A stretch of DNA of 64,000 bases from an uncultured Bacteroides sp. Lineage in GTDB: Bacteria > Bacteroidota > Bacteroidia > Bacteroidales > Bacteroidaceae. Both the position numbers and the translations under genes were made by a program. The number at the start of each line of letters is the position of its first letter. The stretch's first letter is position 1. The notes beneath the pieces are model-generated. The model did no database searches and was not told the origin of the DNA. It was given only the letters and a program-made list of their open reading frames with translations. The stretch is from assembly GCA_947074205.1 (NCBI GenBank), contig CAMTOQ010000001.1, positions 1 through 64,000 on the forward strand. Direction: 5' to 3'. Below are positions 9,099 through 17,555 of this stretch, piece after piece.

Positions 9099-10088
9099 TC
9101 ATTTATAGAAGTTCTTGCTGAATGCTTCGAATTCCCCTCTTCCTAAGATGCATCTTCGCCACACTGCCATCAAAAAGCCCGTTCCATAACCGATGAGTTG
9201 AATAAAAGAGGCTGCAATGGCATACACACCAATGAGCAAACTACGGTTTTGAATAGCGGCGTCAACACAGACCAACAGGGCGTAAGCAGCAATGGGTAGC
9301 CAAAACCACGGGCAAAAGAAGCCTAGTATCAGCATAGCCAACACCCCTATTGTGAAACAAGCCGGCAACAAGTGTACTAGTTTCAAGGTGCCCGGATGGC
9401 GTTTAGTGAGGTTGATACGTGCGATGCCCGAGTTGTAGACTTGCTTGAAGAATTTCCTCAGATCGGTGCGACGCTTATGATAGACCCATGCCCCGGGGAA
9501 TAGGCGACAGCTGTAGCCTGCATCGAATATGCGAATGCTGAAGTCGATATCTTCGCCAAAGCGCATAGCCGAAAAGCCGTTCAACGCACGATAGGCCGAT
9601 GCCTTGATGCCCATATTGAAGCTACGTGGGTAGAATTTATCGAGTTTCTTCTTTCCACCGCGTATACCCCCTGTCGTAAAAAACGAGGTCATCGAGTAGT
9701 TGATAGCCTTCTGCATGGCAGTAAACGAGTGATGAGCCCTATCCGGCCCGCCAAAGGCATCGGCAGGCTGCTGCGACAACTCTTCATCTATCGCTTTAAT
9801 ATAGTCGGGCGGAAGAATACAATCGGAGTCTAACACAATGAGATACTCTCCACTGCTACGCTCGGCTCCATAGTTGCGCGACTGTCCCGGCCCTGAGTTG
9901 GGCTTACTATAATAGTGTATAGGCAGAAGGGATTGATATTTCTCTACTACCTCGCTACAAGGAATAGAGGAGCCATCTTCTACAACAATCACCTCAAAGT
10001 CTTTCACAGACTGATGGGTAAGACTTTCCAGCAGTTCATCGACTTCATCTGGACGATTATATACAGGGATGATAAGAGAATATTTCAT
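9099..10088 (-). CDS. Membrane-associated family 2 glycosyltransferase
   Basis: A GT-A fold glycosyltransferase: SLIIPVYNRPDEV at the N-terminus, GPGQSRNYGAERS, and the nucleotide-sugar metal motif LDSDC. About residues 235-315 form three predicted membrane helices, so it probably acts at the inner membrane in envelope glycan synthesis. The start is placed at MKYSLIIPVYN (10088) because the conserved first strand begins there; the frame stays open for another 14 codons upstream. Acceptor and donor sugars cannot be told. The gene stands alone. Confidence 0.85.
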   Translation of the reverse strand: MKYSLIIPVYNRPDEVDELLESLTHQSVKDFEVIVVEDGSSIPCSEVVEKYQSLLPIHYYSKPNSGPGQSRNYGAERSSGEYLIVLDSDCILPPDYIKAIDEELSQQPADAFGGPDRAHHSFTAMQKAINYSMTSFFTTGGIRGGKKKLDKFYPRSFNMGIKASAYRALNGFSAMRFGEDIDFSIRIFDAGYSCRLFPGAWVYHKRRTDLRKFFKQVYNSGIARINLTKRHPGTLKLVHLLPACFTIGVLAMLILGFFCPWFWLPIAAYALLVCVDAAIQNRSLLIGVYAIAASFIQLIGYGTGFLMAVWRRCILGRGEFEAFSKNFYK

Positions 10089-10189
10089 AAATATGAGTTG
10101 TCGTAGAAATGTATATTTACAAATATACAAGCAATCTAGTTTTTAGAAAGCATATTATGCGTTTTTTAGAGTAAAATGAAAAAGTAATG

Positions 10190-10262
10190 CAAACGTTTGA
10201 ATAGTTTCTTTGTATTCTATTTAACTTTTCTGTAAACTAATAAATATTATTTTATATATTTG
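10190..10262 (+). promoter_or_regulatory. Promoter with LacI-type palindrome upstream
   Basis: TATATTTG (10255-10262) is a good -7 box for the gene at 10329. The perfect palindrome CAAACGTTTG (10190-10199), centred on CG as in LacI-family operators, lies about 55 bases upstream of it. The operator reading is an inference. Confidence 0.45.
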
Positions 10263-10328
10263 TAGGAAGAGCAAAACAACAGACAAACAAGCAATTACCT
10301 TTATTATAAACCTTTAAATTTAGTATGT

Positions 10329-11921
10329 ATGATGAAGAAACAACTACTCTTATCATTAGTCACTGTGCTTATTGCACTATCTGCTCATGCCAATTCGGGC
10401 ATATTCTTACGGGGCAGTGTAAACAACTGGGATGCGTCTTCCGAATGGGAGTTCGTAGATGAAGGAAATGGGGTTTATACCCTAACAGACAAAGTGCTTA
10501 GTGGTGACTTCAAAATTGCCAGTGCAGATTGGAGCACTATGGACTATGGTACAGCTAATGCCACCACACTTTTAGAAATAGGTGTTCCTATGACTTTGAT
10601 AACTAATACTAGTCAGAACATCTTCTGTTCGGGCACCTTGAACTGTACAAAAATCACCCTTACCATTCCTGCAGAAGGCGAAGTAACTCTGTTTGCAGAA
10701 GGTACAGCAACGCAATCCAAATCGGGTTTTTATCTTCGTGGAGATATAAATGGATGGGGCACATCGCCCGAATGGGAGTTTATCGAAGAGAGTGCAGGTA
10801 TATACACACTATCTGATGTGGTGATTAGTGGCCGATTCAAAATTGCAGATAGCAGCTGGACCATTGAATTTGGCAGCACAGATGCCGAAATGCTTTTAAC
10901 ATCAGGCAATCCTTATCCATTGGTACTGAAAGGCGGAGATATCACCTGTGCCGATACTTACAAATGCAGCAAAATCACCGTAAATGCTACAGACCAAAAC
11001 AATATCACACTTCTTCTAGAAGGAGAAGTAGCAGGTTCGGGCATCTTTATCAGAGGTGGTATGACAAACTGGGATCCCCTACCCGAATGGGAGTTCAAAG
11101 ATGAAGGCAACGGTGTGTACACACTCAAAGACAAAGAAATAAATGGTAAGTTTAAGGTAGCAGATGCTAGCTGGGGATCATTAAACTATGGTGTGAGTGG
11201 CGGAACACTACAACTAGGATCGCTTATCACATTAGTGCACAACGGTAATGACATTAGCTGCGGCGATGACACCTTTATTTGCACCACAATCACATTTACC
11301 ATAGGTGCAGATGGCGTTGCCACTCTATTAGTAGAGGGTAGCATAAAAGAAGCCGGAGCACTAACCGAGGTCTACATCATTGGCGATAACAACAGCTGGG
11401 GCTTTACTGATGCATCGGGCAAACTATCGGCCACTGACACCGAAGGCGAATATCAAGGAACGGTAGAAATGAAAAATGCCTCTGGCGCAGAAGTGGGCTA
11501 TTGGAGACTCTACGAAGGCTTGGGACAAGTAGGTACTTGGGGTAATCCTGGTGGAGCAAATACAGACGCTCATACCACAACAGGTACACTAGAACGCGGC
11601 AGCGAAGGATGTATCACCACCGCTGCAGGAACTTATCTCATTACTTTCAACATCAAGTCAGGGGCTTTCACTATGACTGAAGTAGACCCTACAGGAATTA
11701 AGCTCGTAAACAATGAAAGACCTCTTTTGCTAATCGATAACGGCAATATCACCGTACAAGGTGAGGATGTGGAAAAGATAGGCTTATATACTATAGGTGG
11801 CGCTAAGCTAGTAACCCAAAAGGGCAGCAATAGCATTAGCCTTCCACTTCAAAAGAAGGGTATCTACATTGTAGAAATAACTACAGGTGGAAAGACTTAT
11901 AAGTACAAAGTTGCTTTATAA
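10329..11921 (+). CDS. Secreted SusE/SusF-like carbohydrate-binding protein with three tandem repeats and sorting tail
   Basis: 530 residues with a signal peptide cleaved around SAHA-NSG. Three near-identical modules of about 105 residues start at residues about 22, 131 and 236; each begins G-(I/F)-(F/Y)-(L/I)-RG, then WEF, G(V/I)YTL and (G)(D/R/K)FK(I/V)A. A fourth, divergent module (residues 346-454, VYIIGDNNSWGF ... AGTYLITFN) resembles SusE/SusF starch-binding modules. The end (residues 455-530, GLYTIGGAKL ... GIYIVEI) is a Por/T9SS-like sorting tail. No SusC/D pair is adjacent. Sugar binding is inferred from the fold pattern; the ligand is unknown. Confidence 0.75.
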   Translation: MMKKQLLLSLVTVLIALSAHANSGIFLRGSVNNWDASSEWEFVDEGNGVYTLTDKVLSGDFKIASADWSTMDYGTANATTLLEIGVPMTLITNTSQNIFCSGTLNCTKITLTIPAEGEVTLFAEGTATQSKSGFYLRGDINGWGTSPEWEFIEESAGIYTLSDVVISGRFKIADSSWTIEFGSTDAEMLLTSGNPYPLVLKGGDITCADTYKCSKITVNATDQNNITLLLEGEVAGSGIFIRGGMTNWDPLPEWEFKDEGNGVYTLKDKEINGKFKVADASWGSLNYGVSGGTLQLGSLITLVHNGNDISCGDDTFICTTITFTIGADGVATLLVEGSIKEAGALTEVYIIGDNNSWGFTDASGKLSATDTEGEYQGTVEMKNASGAEVGYWRLYEGLGQVGTWGNPGGANTDAHTTTGTLERGSEGCITTAAGTYLITFNIKSGAFTMTEVDPTGIKLVNNERPLLLIDNGNITVQGEDVEKIGLYTIGGAKLVTQKGSNSISLPLQKKGIYIVEITTGGKTYKYKVAL

Positions 11922-11950
11922 GGCACTCTGTTATTCGGATTAAAACTCAA

Positions 11951-11991
11951 AAAGAGGATAAATGCACTCGTAACGAGCATTTATCCTCTTT
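11951..11991. terminator. Bidirectional intrinsic terminator
   Basis: Arms aaagaggataaatg and catttatcctcttt, plus an inner ctcg/cgag, lie between a plus-strand gene and the convergent lipoprotein gene. Confidence 0.88.
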
Positions 11992-12011
11992 GCATATAAA
12001 TAAGAGCGAGA

Positions 12012-12356
12012 TTAATTATTGAATATCTCCTCAATGGCAGTAGCTGCTTTCTTTAACTGATTCTTTACTTCATTGAAACCATTTCGAGCAAGGGCCTTAT
12101 AGTAGCGCACCTCCAGTCTGGTTACCTCTTGAAGATCTTCACTGCTCATTGTATCTTTAAACTTATCGTAATACTTCTGAGAGTACACCTCAAATTTGGC
12201 ACTGATGCTCTTCATCTCATCTTCCGAGATAGACTTCTTCTCTTCTACTCCTTGAACAAATTTCTCGAATTCAGCCAAATAGCCCTCTTTGTTAGTAACA
12301 CATGAACTCAAGGTTACTAGCAGAGTTAAAAGGAGGAGGTAATGGATTTTCTTCAT
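12012..12356 (-). CDS. Small helical lipoprotein of unknown function
   Basis: About 114 residues from MKKIHYLLLL (start 12356; the frame extends 10 codons further upstream but the signal peptide begins here). The lipobox is TLSSC. The mature part is charged and almost wholly helical (EKFVQGVEEKKSISEDEMKSISAKF), with no cysteines or known motif. It looks like the small DUF6565-type lipoproteins of Bacteroides, but I am not certain of the family. Confidence 0.65.
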   Translation of the reverse strand: MKKIHYLLLLTLLVTLSSCVTNKEGYLAEFEKFVQGVEEKKSISEDEMKSISAKFEVYSQKYYDKFKDTMSSEDLQEVTRLEVRYYKALARNGFNEVKNQLKKAATAIEEIFNN

Positions 12357-12411
12357 ATTATCGTCTATTATTGGTTTGAGCCGCAAAGGTAAGGAATATT
12401 ACAAATACAGC

Positions 12412-12441
12412 AAAGCCTCCTCTGCAAACAGAGAAGGCTTT
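12412..12441 (-). terminator. Intrinsic terminator after argS
   Basis: On the minus strand a 13-bp stem aaagccttctctg / cagaggaggcttt has loop tttg and one G-T pair. The T-run is short, so efficiency is uncertain. Confidence 0.6.
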
Positions 12442-12471
12442 ACATATTATATCAGCAAGATACCTTTAGTA

Positions 12472-14265
12472 TTACATACGTTCGGGTACTTCAATACCTA
12501 GAAGGCTCATTCCCTCCTCGATAACTTTAGCCACATTAGCCGAAAGCATTAAGCGGAACTGTTGAAGTTCGGCATTGGTTTCGCGCAAGATGCTAAAGTC
12601 ATGATAGAATTGATTGTATTCCTTCACTAGCTCGTACACATAGTTAGCTATTACCGATGGATTGTACTCGTTAGCAGCTTGTTTCACCACTTCTGCAAAG
12701 TCGGCTATCAATTGAATAAGACCTTCCTCTTTTGTGCTTAGTTCAAGGCCAGCTGCAAGTTCAGCAGGTACTTCAATACCTTGTTCCTTGGCTTTACGCA
12801 ATACCGATTGGATACGAGCGTAAGTATATTGTATGAATGGACCTGTATTACCATTGAAGTCGATAGATTCCTTTGGATTGAAAGTCATATTCTTGCGAGC
12901 GTCTACCTTCAAGATGAAGTATTTCAATGCACCAAGACCCACAGTACGAACGATGTTCTCAGCTTGCTCTTCTGTCAAGCCATCTAGCTTGCCCAGTTCA
13001 CGAGAAGTTTCGCGTGCTGTCGAGATCATCTCTTCCATCAAGTCGTCAGCATCCACCACAGTACCTTCGCGCGATTTCATCTTACCCTCAGGAAGTTCCA
13101 CCATACCATAAGAGAAGTGAACCAAGCCCTTACCCCAGTCGAAGCCTAGCTTGTCTAGCAAGATTGAAAGTACTTGAAAGTGATAGTTCTGTTCATTACC
13201 CACCACATAAATCATCTTATCAATAGGATAATCGGCAAAGCGTAGTTTAGCCGTACCTATGTCTTGAGTCATATATACAGAAGTACCATCCGAGCGAAGT
13301 AACAACTTATGATCTAGTCCATCTGGAGTCAAGTCAGCCCATACCGAGCCATCTTCTTTTTGGTAGAAAGCACCCTTATCAAGACCTTCCATCACCTTAT
13401 CTTTACCTTCGAGGTAAGTTTCAGATTCATAGTAGATCTTATCAAAGCTCACACCCATCTTATTGTAGGTCTTATCGAAACCATCATAAACCCAATGGTT
13501 CATTGTTTCCCAAAGCTGACGAGTTTCAGCATCATCTTCCTCCCATTTCACCAACATCTCACGAGCCTGAGCCATCAGAATAGAAGCCGCTTCGGCCTCC
13601 TCTTTACTCATGCCTTTGTTCATCAGTTCTTGGAGTTCTGCTTTATAGTGTTTATCGAAAGCCACATAGTAGTCGCCTACAAGGTGGTCGCCTTTCTTTC
13701 CCGAAGTTTCAGGAGTTTCGCCATTGCCATAGAGTTTCCATGCCAACATCGATTTACAGATATGAATACCGCGGTCGTTAACAATATTAGTCTTCACCAC
13801 TCTATTGCCATTGGCCTTCATTATATTGGCCAAAGCAGCACCAAGGAGGTTGTTGCGCACATGTCCTAAGTGAAGAGGTTTGTTAGTATTAGGCGAAGAA
13901 TACTCGATCATCACGAGAGGAGAATCTGCGGTAGCTTCTACAGTTCCGAAGTGAGGATCAGCATTGATTGCATTAAGCAAATCTGCCCATGCAGTCGATG
14001 CAATGGTAAGGTTCAGGAAGCCTTTAATCACATTGAATGAGGCTACAATAGGTTCATTAGCTTTCAAGTATTCGCCGATTTCTTGAGCCGTCTGCTCAGG
14101 ACCTTTCTTTGAAATGCGCAAAAAAGGGAAAACCACCAAAGTTAGATGACCTTCAAACTCCTTTTTTGTTTTCTGAAGCTGCACTTGTTGGGGAGACACT
14201 TCTTGCCCATAGAGCGCTTGTATCCCTTCTATTACAGAGACGATAAGCTTATTTTCTATCTTCAT
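12472..14265 (-). CDS. argS: Arginyl-tRNA synthetase
   Basis: Class I aminoacyl-tRNA synthetase charging tRNA-Arg. The 597-residue protein has the N-terminal Add1 domain, the HIGH motif as PLHLGHVRNN, and a KMSKS-like loop EGKMKSREGTVV. The C-terminal DALR anticodon-binding domain is present (NEYNPSVIANYVYELVKEYNQFYHDF). On the minus strand TATCTTTG (14292-14299) is a plausible -7 box just after the hup terminator. Confidence 0.97.
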   Translation of the reverse strand: MKIENKLIVSVIEGIQALYGQEVSPQQVQLQKTKKEFEGHLTLVVFPFLRISKKGPEQTAQEIGEYLKANEPIVASFNVIKGFLNLTIASTAWADLLNAINADPHFGTVEATADSPLVMIEYSSPNTNKPLHLGHVRNNLLGAALANIMKANGNRVVKTNIVNDRGIHICKSMLAWKLYGNGETPETSGKKGDHLVGDYYVAFDKHYKAELQELMNKGMSKEEAEAASILMAQAREMLVKWEEDDAETRQLWETMNHWVYDGFDKTYNKMGVSFDKIYYESETYLEGKDKVMEGLDKGAFYQKEDGSVWADLTPDGLDHKLLLRSDGTSVYMTQDIGTAKLRFADYPIDKMIYVVGNEQNYHFQVLSILLDKLGFDWGKGLVHFSYGMVELPEGKMKSREGTVVDADDLMEEMISTARETSRELGKLDGLTEEQAENIVRTVGLGALKYFILKVDARKNMTFNPKESIDFNGNTGPFIQYTYARIQSVLRKAKEQGIEVPAELAAGLELSTKEEGLIQLIADFAEVVKQAANEYNPSVIANYVYELVKEYNQFYHDFSILRETNAELQQFRLMLSANVAKVIEEGMSLLGIEVPERM

Positions 14266-14300
14266 TTCTAAATGCTATTATATAAGTAGGGCAAAGATAC

Positions 14301-14326
14301 AAAAAAAGGAGACGTAGCGCCTCCTC
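14301..14326 (-). terminator. Intrinsic terminator after hup
   Basis: On the minus strand ggaggcg-cta-cgtctcc forms a 7-bp stem with a tight loop, followed by seven T. A second small hairpin (tgtgtttt / aaaacaca, 14353-14374) lies closer to the stop codon but lacks a T-run. Confidence 0.7.
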
Positions 14327-14383
14327 TAATTTCATTTCTTTAAATATGCCATTGTGTTTTGTCCAGAAAACACAGTTTAATCA

Positions 14384-14656
14384 TTATTCAACAGCTGCAC
14401 TAAGTTCAGCTCCAGCTTTAAACTTAGCTACTTTTTTAGCAGGGATAGTGATTGTCTGTTTTGTTGACGGATTGATACCTGTTCTTTCAGATCTTTCGCT
14501 TACTTGAAATGTGCCAAAGCCCACAAGTGCCACTTTGTCGCCTTCTTTCAAAGCTTTAGTGATAGAGCTAACAACAGCTTCAAGTGCTTTTTTAGAATCA
14601 GTCTTGCTCAATCCAGATTCTTCTGCAATAGCATTAATAAGTTCTGCCTTATTCAT
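14384..14656 (-). CDS. hup: HU-family DNA-binding protein
   Basis: A 90-residue histone-like protein that bends and compacts DNA. It has the full HU pattern: MNKAELINAIAEESGLSKTD, VALVGFGTFQVSERSERTG and the DNA-binding arm region NPSTKQTITIPA, then KVAKFKAG. A consensus promoter lies upstream and a terminator downstream, so it is monocistronic. Confidence 0.96.
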   Translation of the reverse strand: MNKAELINAIAEESGLSKTDSKKALEAVVSSITKALKEGDKVALVGFGTFQVSERSERTGINPSTKQTITIPAKKVAKFKAGAELSAAVE

Positions 14657-14705
14657 AGTTTAAATTTTAATAGTTATTAGTAAATAATGTATAAAATAAT
14701 AGGTA

Positions 14706-14736
14706 CAAATATAAAGCTAAGTCTGAAATAATCAAA
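14706..14736 (-). promoter_or_regulatory. Consensus promoter of hup
   Basis: On the minus strand TTTG (14733-14736) and TATATTTG (14706-14713) are separated by 19 bases, which matches the Bacteroides vegetative promoter exactly. Confidence 0.85.
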
Positions 14737-14791
14737 TAAAAAAACAAAAAAGATGACGCATTTTGTTGAATAACAGCTATTCAGGGATGCA

Positions 14792-14826
14792 TTTGAGTTA
14801 AAAACAGAATTTTATTCCTACTTTTG
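14792..14826 (+). promoter_or_regulatory. Promoter of the rhomboid operon
   Basis: TACTTTTG (14819-14826) fits TAnnTTTG, with TTTG at 14792-14795, 23 bases upstream. The first rhomboid gene starts at 14863. Confidence 0.6.
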
Positions 14827-14862
14827 CCCCATATCAATAGATTTATTTGAATAGAAACTGAT

Positions 14863-15546
14863 ATGATGAATATGCCCACAGTAACCAAGAACCTGATAAT
14901 CATCAATGTTCTTATGTTTCTGGCAACTATAGTTGCACAGTCCTACAATATAGATTTAGCAAGTTTTTTGGGCTTGCACTTTTTCTTAGCATCCGACTTT
15001 AATCTCGCCCAACTTTTCACCTACATGTTTATGCATGGCAGTTTTGGGCATCTATTCTTCAACATGTTTGCTGTATGGATGTTTGGACGGACTCTCGAAA
15101 CTGTTTGGGGCCCAAGAAAGTTCCTAACATTCTACCTTGTTTGCGGTATCGGTGCCGGACTTATTCAAGAAGGCGTGCAGTATATCGAATATGCTACCAC
15201 TTTAGCCCAATACCAACAAGTGCAGGTGCCTTGGGGCACTATCCCGATGTCACAATATCTTAACATGATGAATACCGTTGGAGCTTCGGGAGCTGTCTAT
15301 GGCATTTTGCTTGGATTCGGTATGCTATTTCCCAATACGCCACTGTTTATTTTTCCCCTACCAATGCCGATTAAAGCCAAGTTTTTCGTAATTGGCTATG
15401 CTGCGATAGAACTATTCTACGGAATATCAAATAATCCCGGAGATAATGTGGCACACTTTGCCCACCTTGGAGGAATGATATTTGGCTTTTTACTGATCAC
15501 ATACTGGAAGAAAAAAGGTAACGGCAATGGCACATATAATTACTGA
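14863..15546 (+). CDS. Rhomboid-family intramembrane serine protease
   Basis: A 227-residue polytopic membrane protein with about six helices. Rhomboid landmarks are MFMHGSFGHLFFNMFAVWMFG in the second helix region, the catalytic serine in VGASGAVYGIL, and the catalytic histidine in VAHFAHLGGM. Rhomboids cut transmembrane segments of substrate proteins; the substrate here is unknown. Its 3' end overlaps the next rhomboid gene by 20 bases. Both copies keep complete active sites. Confidence 0.92.
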   Translation: MMNMPTVTKNLIIINVLMFLATIVAQSYNIDLASFLGLHFFLASDFNLAQLFTYMFMHGSFGHLFFNMFAVWMFGRTLETVWGPRKFLTFYLVCGIGAGLIQEGVQYIEYATTLAQYQQVQVPWGTIPMSQYLNMMNTVGASGAVYGILLGFGMLFPNTPLFIFPLPMPIKAKFFVIGYAAIELFYGISNNPGDNVAHFAHLGGMIFGFLLITYWKKKGNGNGTYNY

Positions 15547-16423
15547 TCTGAAGGAGACTTTTAAGAAGGGAAACACAGCAATCCAACTTATCTTTATCAA
15601 TGTTGGCGTTTTCTTAGTTGTGTCTATAGCAAATGTCATCATGACACTGTTTGGACATAGTTTCGAACCGATTGTCAATTGGATATCATTGCCTGCATGG
15701 CTAGATAGACTTCTTATTCAACCTTGGTCCATCATTACCTATATGTTTCTTCATGTAGATATTCTGCATATTCTATTCAATATGCTGTGGCTCTACTGGT
15801 TTGGCTTACTCTTTTTGAATCATTTTTCCAGCAAGCATTTGCGCGGACTCTACCTATTTGGGGGCATCTGCGGAGGAATTGTCTACATATTAGCCTATAA
15901 TATCTTTCCCTACTTTGCAGCCGTTCGCGATCTTTCAGTACTAATGGGGGCATCGGCCTCTGTAATGGCTATTGTGATAGCTGCCACCTATCGCGACCCC
16001 AACTACCAGATACGCTTGCTATTATTTGGTAGTGTTAGATTAAAATATCTGGCTATCCTTTTTATTCTTAGCGATTTGCTATTTCTAACCAACAACAATG
16101 CAGGTGGGCATTTCGCGCACCTTGGCGGAGTGCTAGGAGGCTTTTTGTTTGCCTACTGTTTGAAGCATGGTACAGATCTCACCAAGTGGATTAATTGGGT
16201 GCTAGACGGTATTGTTTCCATCTTCAACTTTAATCCACGCCCACGCAAGCCAAAGATGAAGGTAGAATATGGCAGCGATCGCCAGAAGGATTACCAATAC
16301 AATAAGCAAAAAAAAGTTTCTAACGAAGAGATTGATCGCATTCTAGAAAAGATTAAAAGATCGGGCTATAGCAGTCTGAGCGAAGACGAAAAGAAAAAAC
16401 TATTTGACGCCAGCCAACGCTAA
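15527..16423 (+). CDS. Second rhomboid-family protease with cytoplasmic tail
   Basis: 298 residues with a six-helix rhomboid core (MFLHVDILHILFNMLWLYWFG, serine in LMGASASVMAI, histidine in GGHFAHLGGVLGG). A charged C-terminal tail of about 80 residues follows (PRPRKPKMKVEYGSDRQ, EEIDRILEKIKRSGYSSLSEDEKKKLF). Such tails are usual in the Bacteroidota paralogue. The ATG lies inside the preceding gene, so translation is probably coupled. It shares only the core with its neighbour, so this is an old paralogue. Confidence 0.9.
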   Translation: MAHIITDLKETFKKGNTAIQLIFINVGVFLVVSIANVIMTLFGHSFEPIVNWISLPAWLDRLLIQPWSIITYMFLHVDILHILFNMLWLYWFGLLFLNHFSSKHLRGLYLFGGICGGIVYILAYNIFPYFAAVRDLSVLMGASASVMAIVIAATYRDPNYQIRLLLFGSVRLKYLAILFILSDLLFLTNNNAGGHFAHLGGVLGGFLFAYCLKHGTDLTKWINWVLDGIVSIFNFNPRPRKPKMKVEYGSDRQKDYQYNKQKKVSNEEIDRILEKIKRSGYSSLSEDEKKKLFDASQR

Positions 16424-16427
16424 CTAA

Positions 16428-17525
16428 ATGAAACGAATCACTTCTTTCCTAGCCTACATCTTACTAGCTGTTAATGGGCTTTTTGCTCTTTTATTTTTAC
16501 TGACAGCCTACAGTACCTATATCAATCCGGTAGAACACCCCACAAAGTCGTGTTTAGGGTTAACATTTCCTATTTTCTTGGCTATCATCTGCCTCTTCCT
16601 CTGCTTTTGGATTGTTGTGCGCATACGCTTTGCCTTACTTTCGGTAATCACGCTGCTGGTTGCACATCCACAGATATTGCTTTACATGCCCATCAACTTC
16701 AATTCGAGTAAACCCGACGAAGGTGTAATTAAGGTGCTATCCTACAACACCATGTCACTTGGGGGAACTACCAATAATCCTGATGGCAGCCCTGTGTTGC
16801 AGTACATCCTTAATAATGAAGCCAATATCGTCTGCCTGCAAGAGTACAGTTCGAGCATCAGCAAACGTACGTCCAACAAGAAGCTGATGGCGGATATCAA
16901 TAAGCGGTACAAATATAGTTCGTTTGACAAGGTGGGAAAAACCAAATCCAATGAGATAGCTATCTTCTCGGAGTATCCTATCCTTTCGAGTCGCCGCATT
17001 GCGCTAGACAGCCAGTACAATGGGGCTACATTATACAAGCTAAAGGTGGGTAGCGACACACTCTACGTGATAAATTGCCACCTAGAATCCAACAAACTAG
17101 TGATGGAAGATAAGGTGGTGTACGAGCAGATGCTAAAAGACCCCAACAAACAGAGCATAAAAAAAGGATTGCCCCAACTGCTAAAGAAGCTAGGAGAGGC
17201 AGCTGCCATACGCGCCAAACAAGCTGATATCATTAGCCAAGAGATAGAGCAACTGCCGAAGAACAGTTACATCCTAGTGGCGGGAGATTTCAATGACACG
17301 CCTATATCTTATACGCACCGAGTTATCTCCAACGAGATGCGCGATGCCTTCGTAGAGTCGGGCAATGGACTGGGCATATCTTACAATCAGCACAAGCTCT
17401 ACTTCCGCATAGACCACATATTGACTAGCCAAAACATCGAAAGCTACGACTGCGTGGTAGATCGATGGGATAAAGTATCCGACCACTACCCCATCTCTTG
17501 CTATATCAGCCTTGACACGAAATAG
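16428..17525 (+). CDS. Membrane-anchored endonuclease/exonuclease/phosphatase-family protein
   Basis: 365 residues: three N-terminal membrane helices (residues about 8-85), then an EEP-superfamily catalytic domain with SYNTMSLGG, IVCLQEYS (metal-binding Glu), INCHLESN, VAGDFNDTP and SDHYPIS (catalytic Asp-His). The fold covers nucleases and phosphoesterases, so the substrate is open. It starts 4 bases after the second rhomboid gene. Confidence 0.85.
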   Translation: MKRITSFLAYILLAVNGLFALLFLLTAYSTYINPVEHPTKSCLGLTFPIFLAIICLFLCFWIVVRIRFALLSVITLLVAHPQILLYMPINFNSSKPDEGVIKVLSYNTMSLGGTTNNPDGSPVLQYILNNEANIVCLQEYSSSISKRTSNKKLMADINKRYKYSSFDKVGKTKSNEIAIFSEYPILSSRRIALDSQYNGATLYKLKVGSDTLYVINCHLESNKLVMEDKVVYEQMLKDPNKQSIKKGLPQLLKKLGEAAAIRAKQADIISQEIEQLPKNSYILVAGDFNDTPISYTHRVISNEMRDAFVESGNGLGISYNQHKLYFRIDHILTSQNIESYDCVVDRWDKVSDHYPISCYISLDTK

Positions 17526-17555
17526 ACTAAGTCTACTTTATACTTATATACATCT

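Noticed and set aside
15527..15546. Frameshift between the two rhomboid frames
   Set aside because: Each frame has its own start, six helices and a complete Ser-His pair, so these are two overlapping genes.
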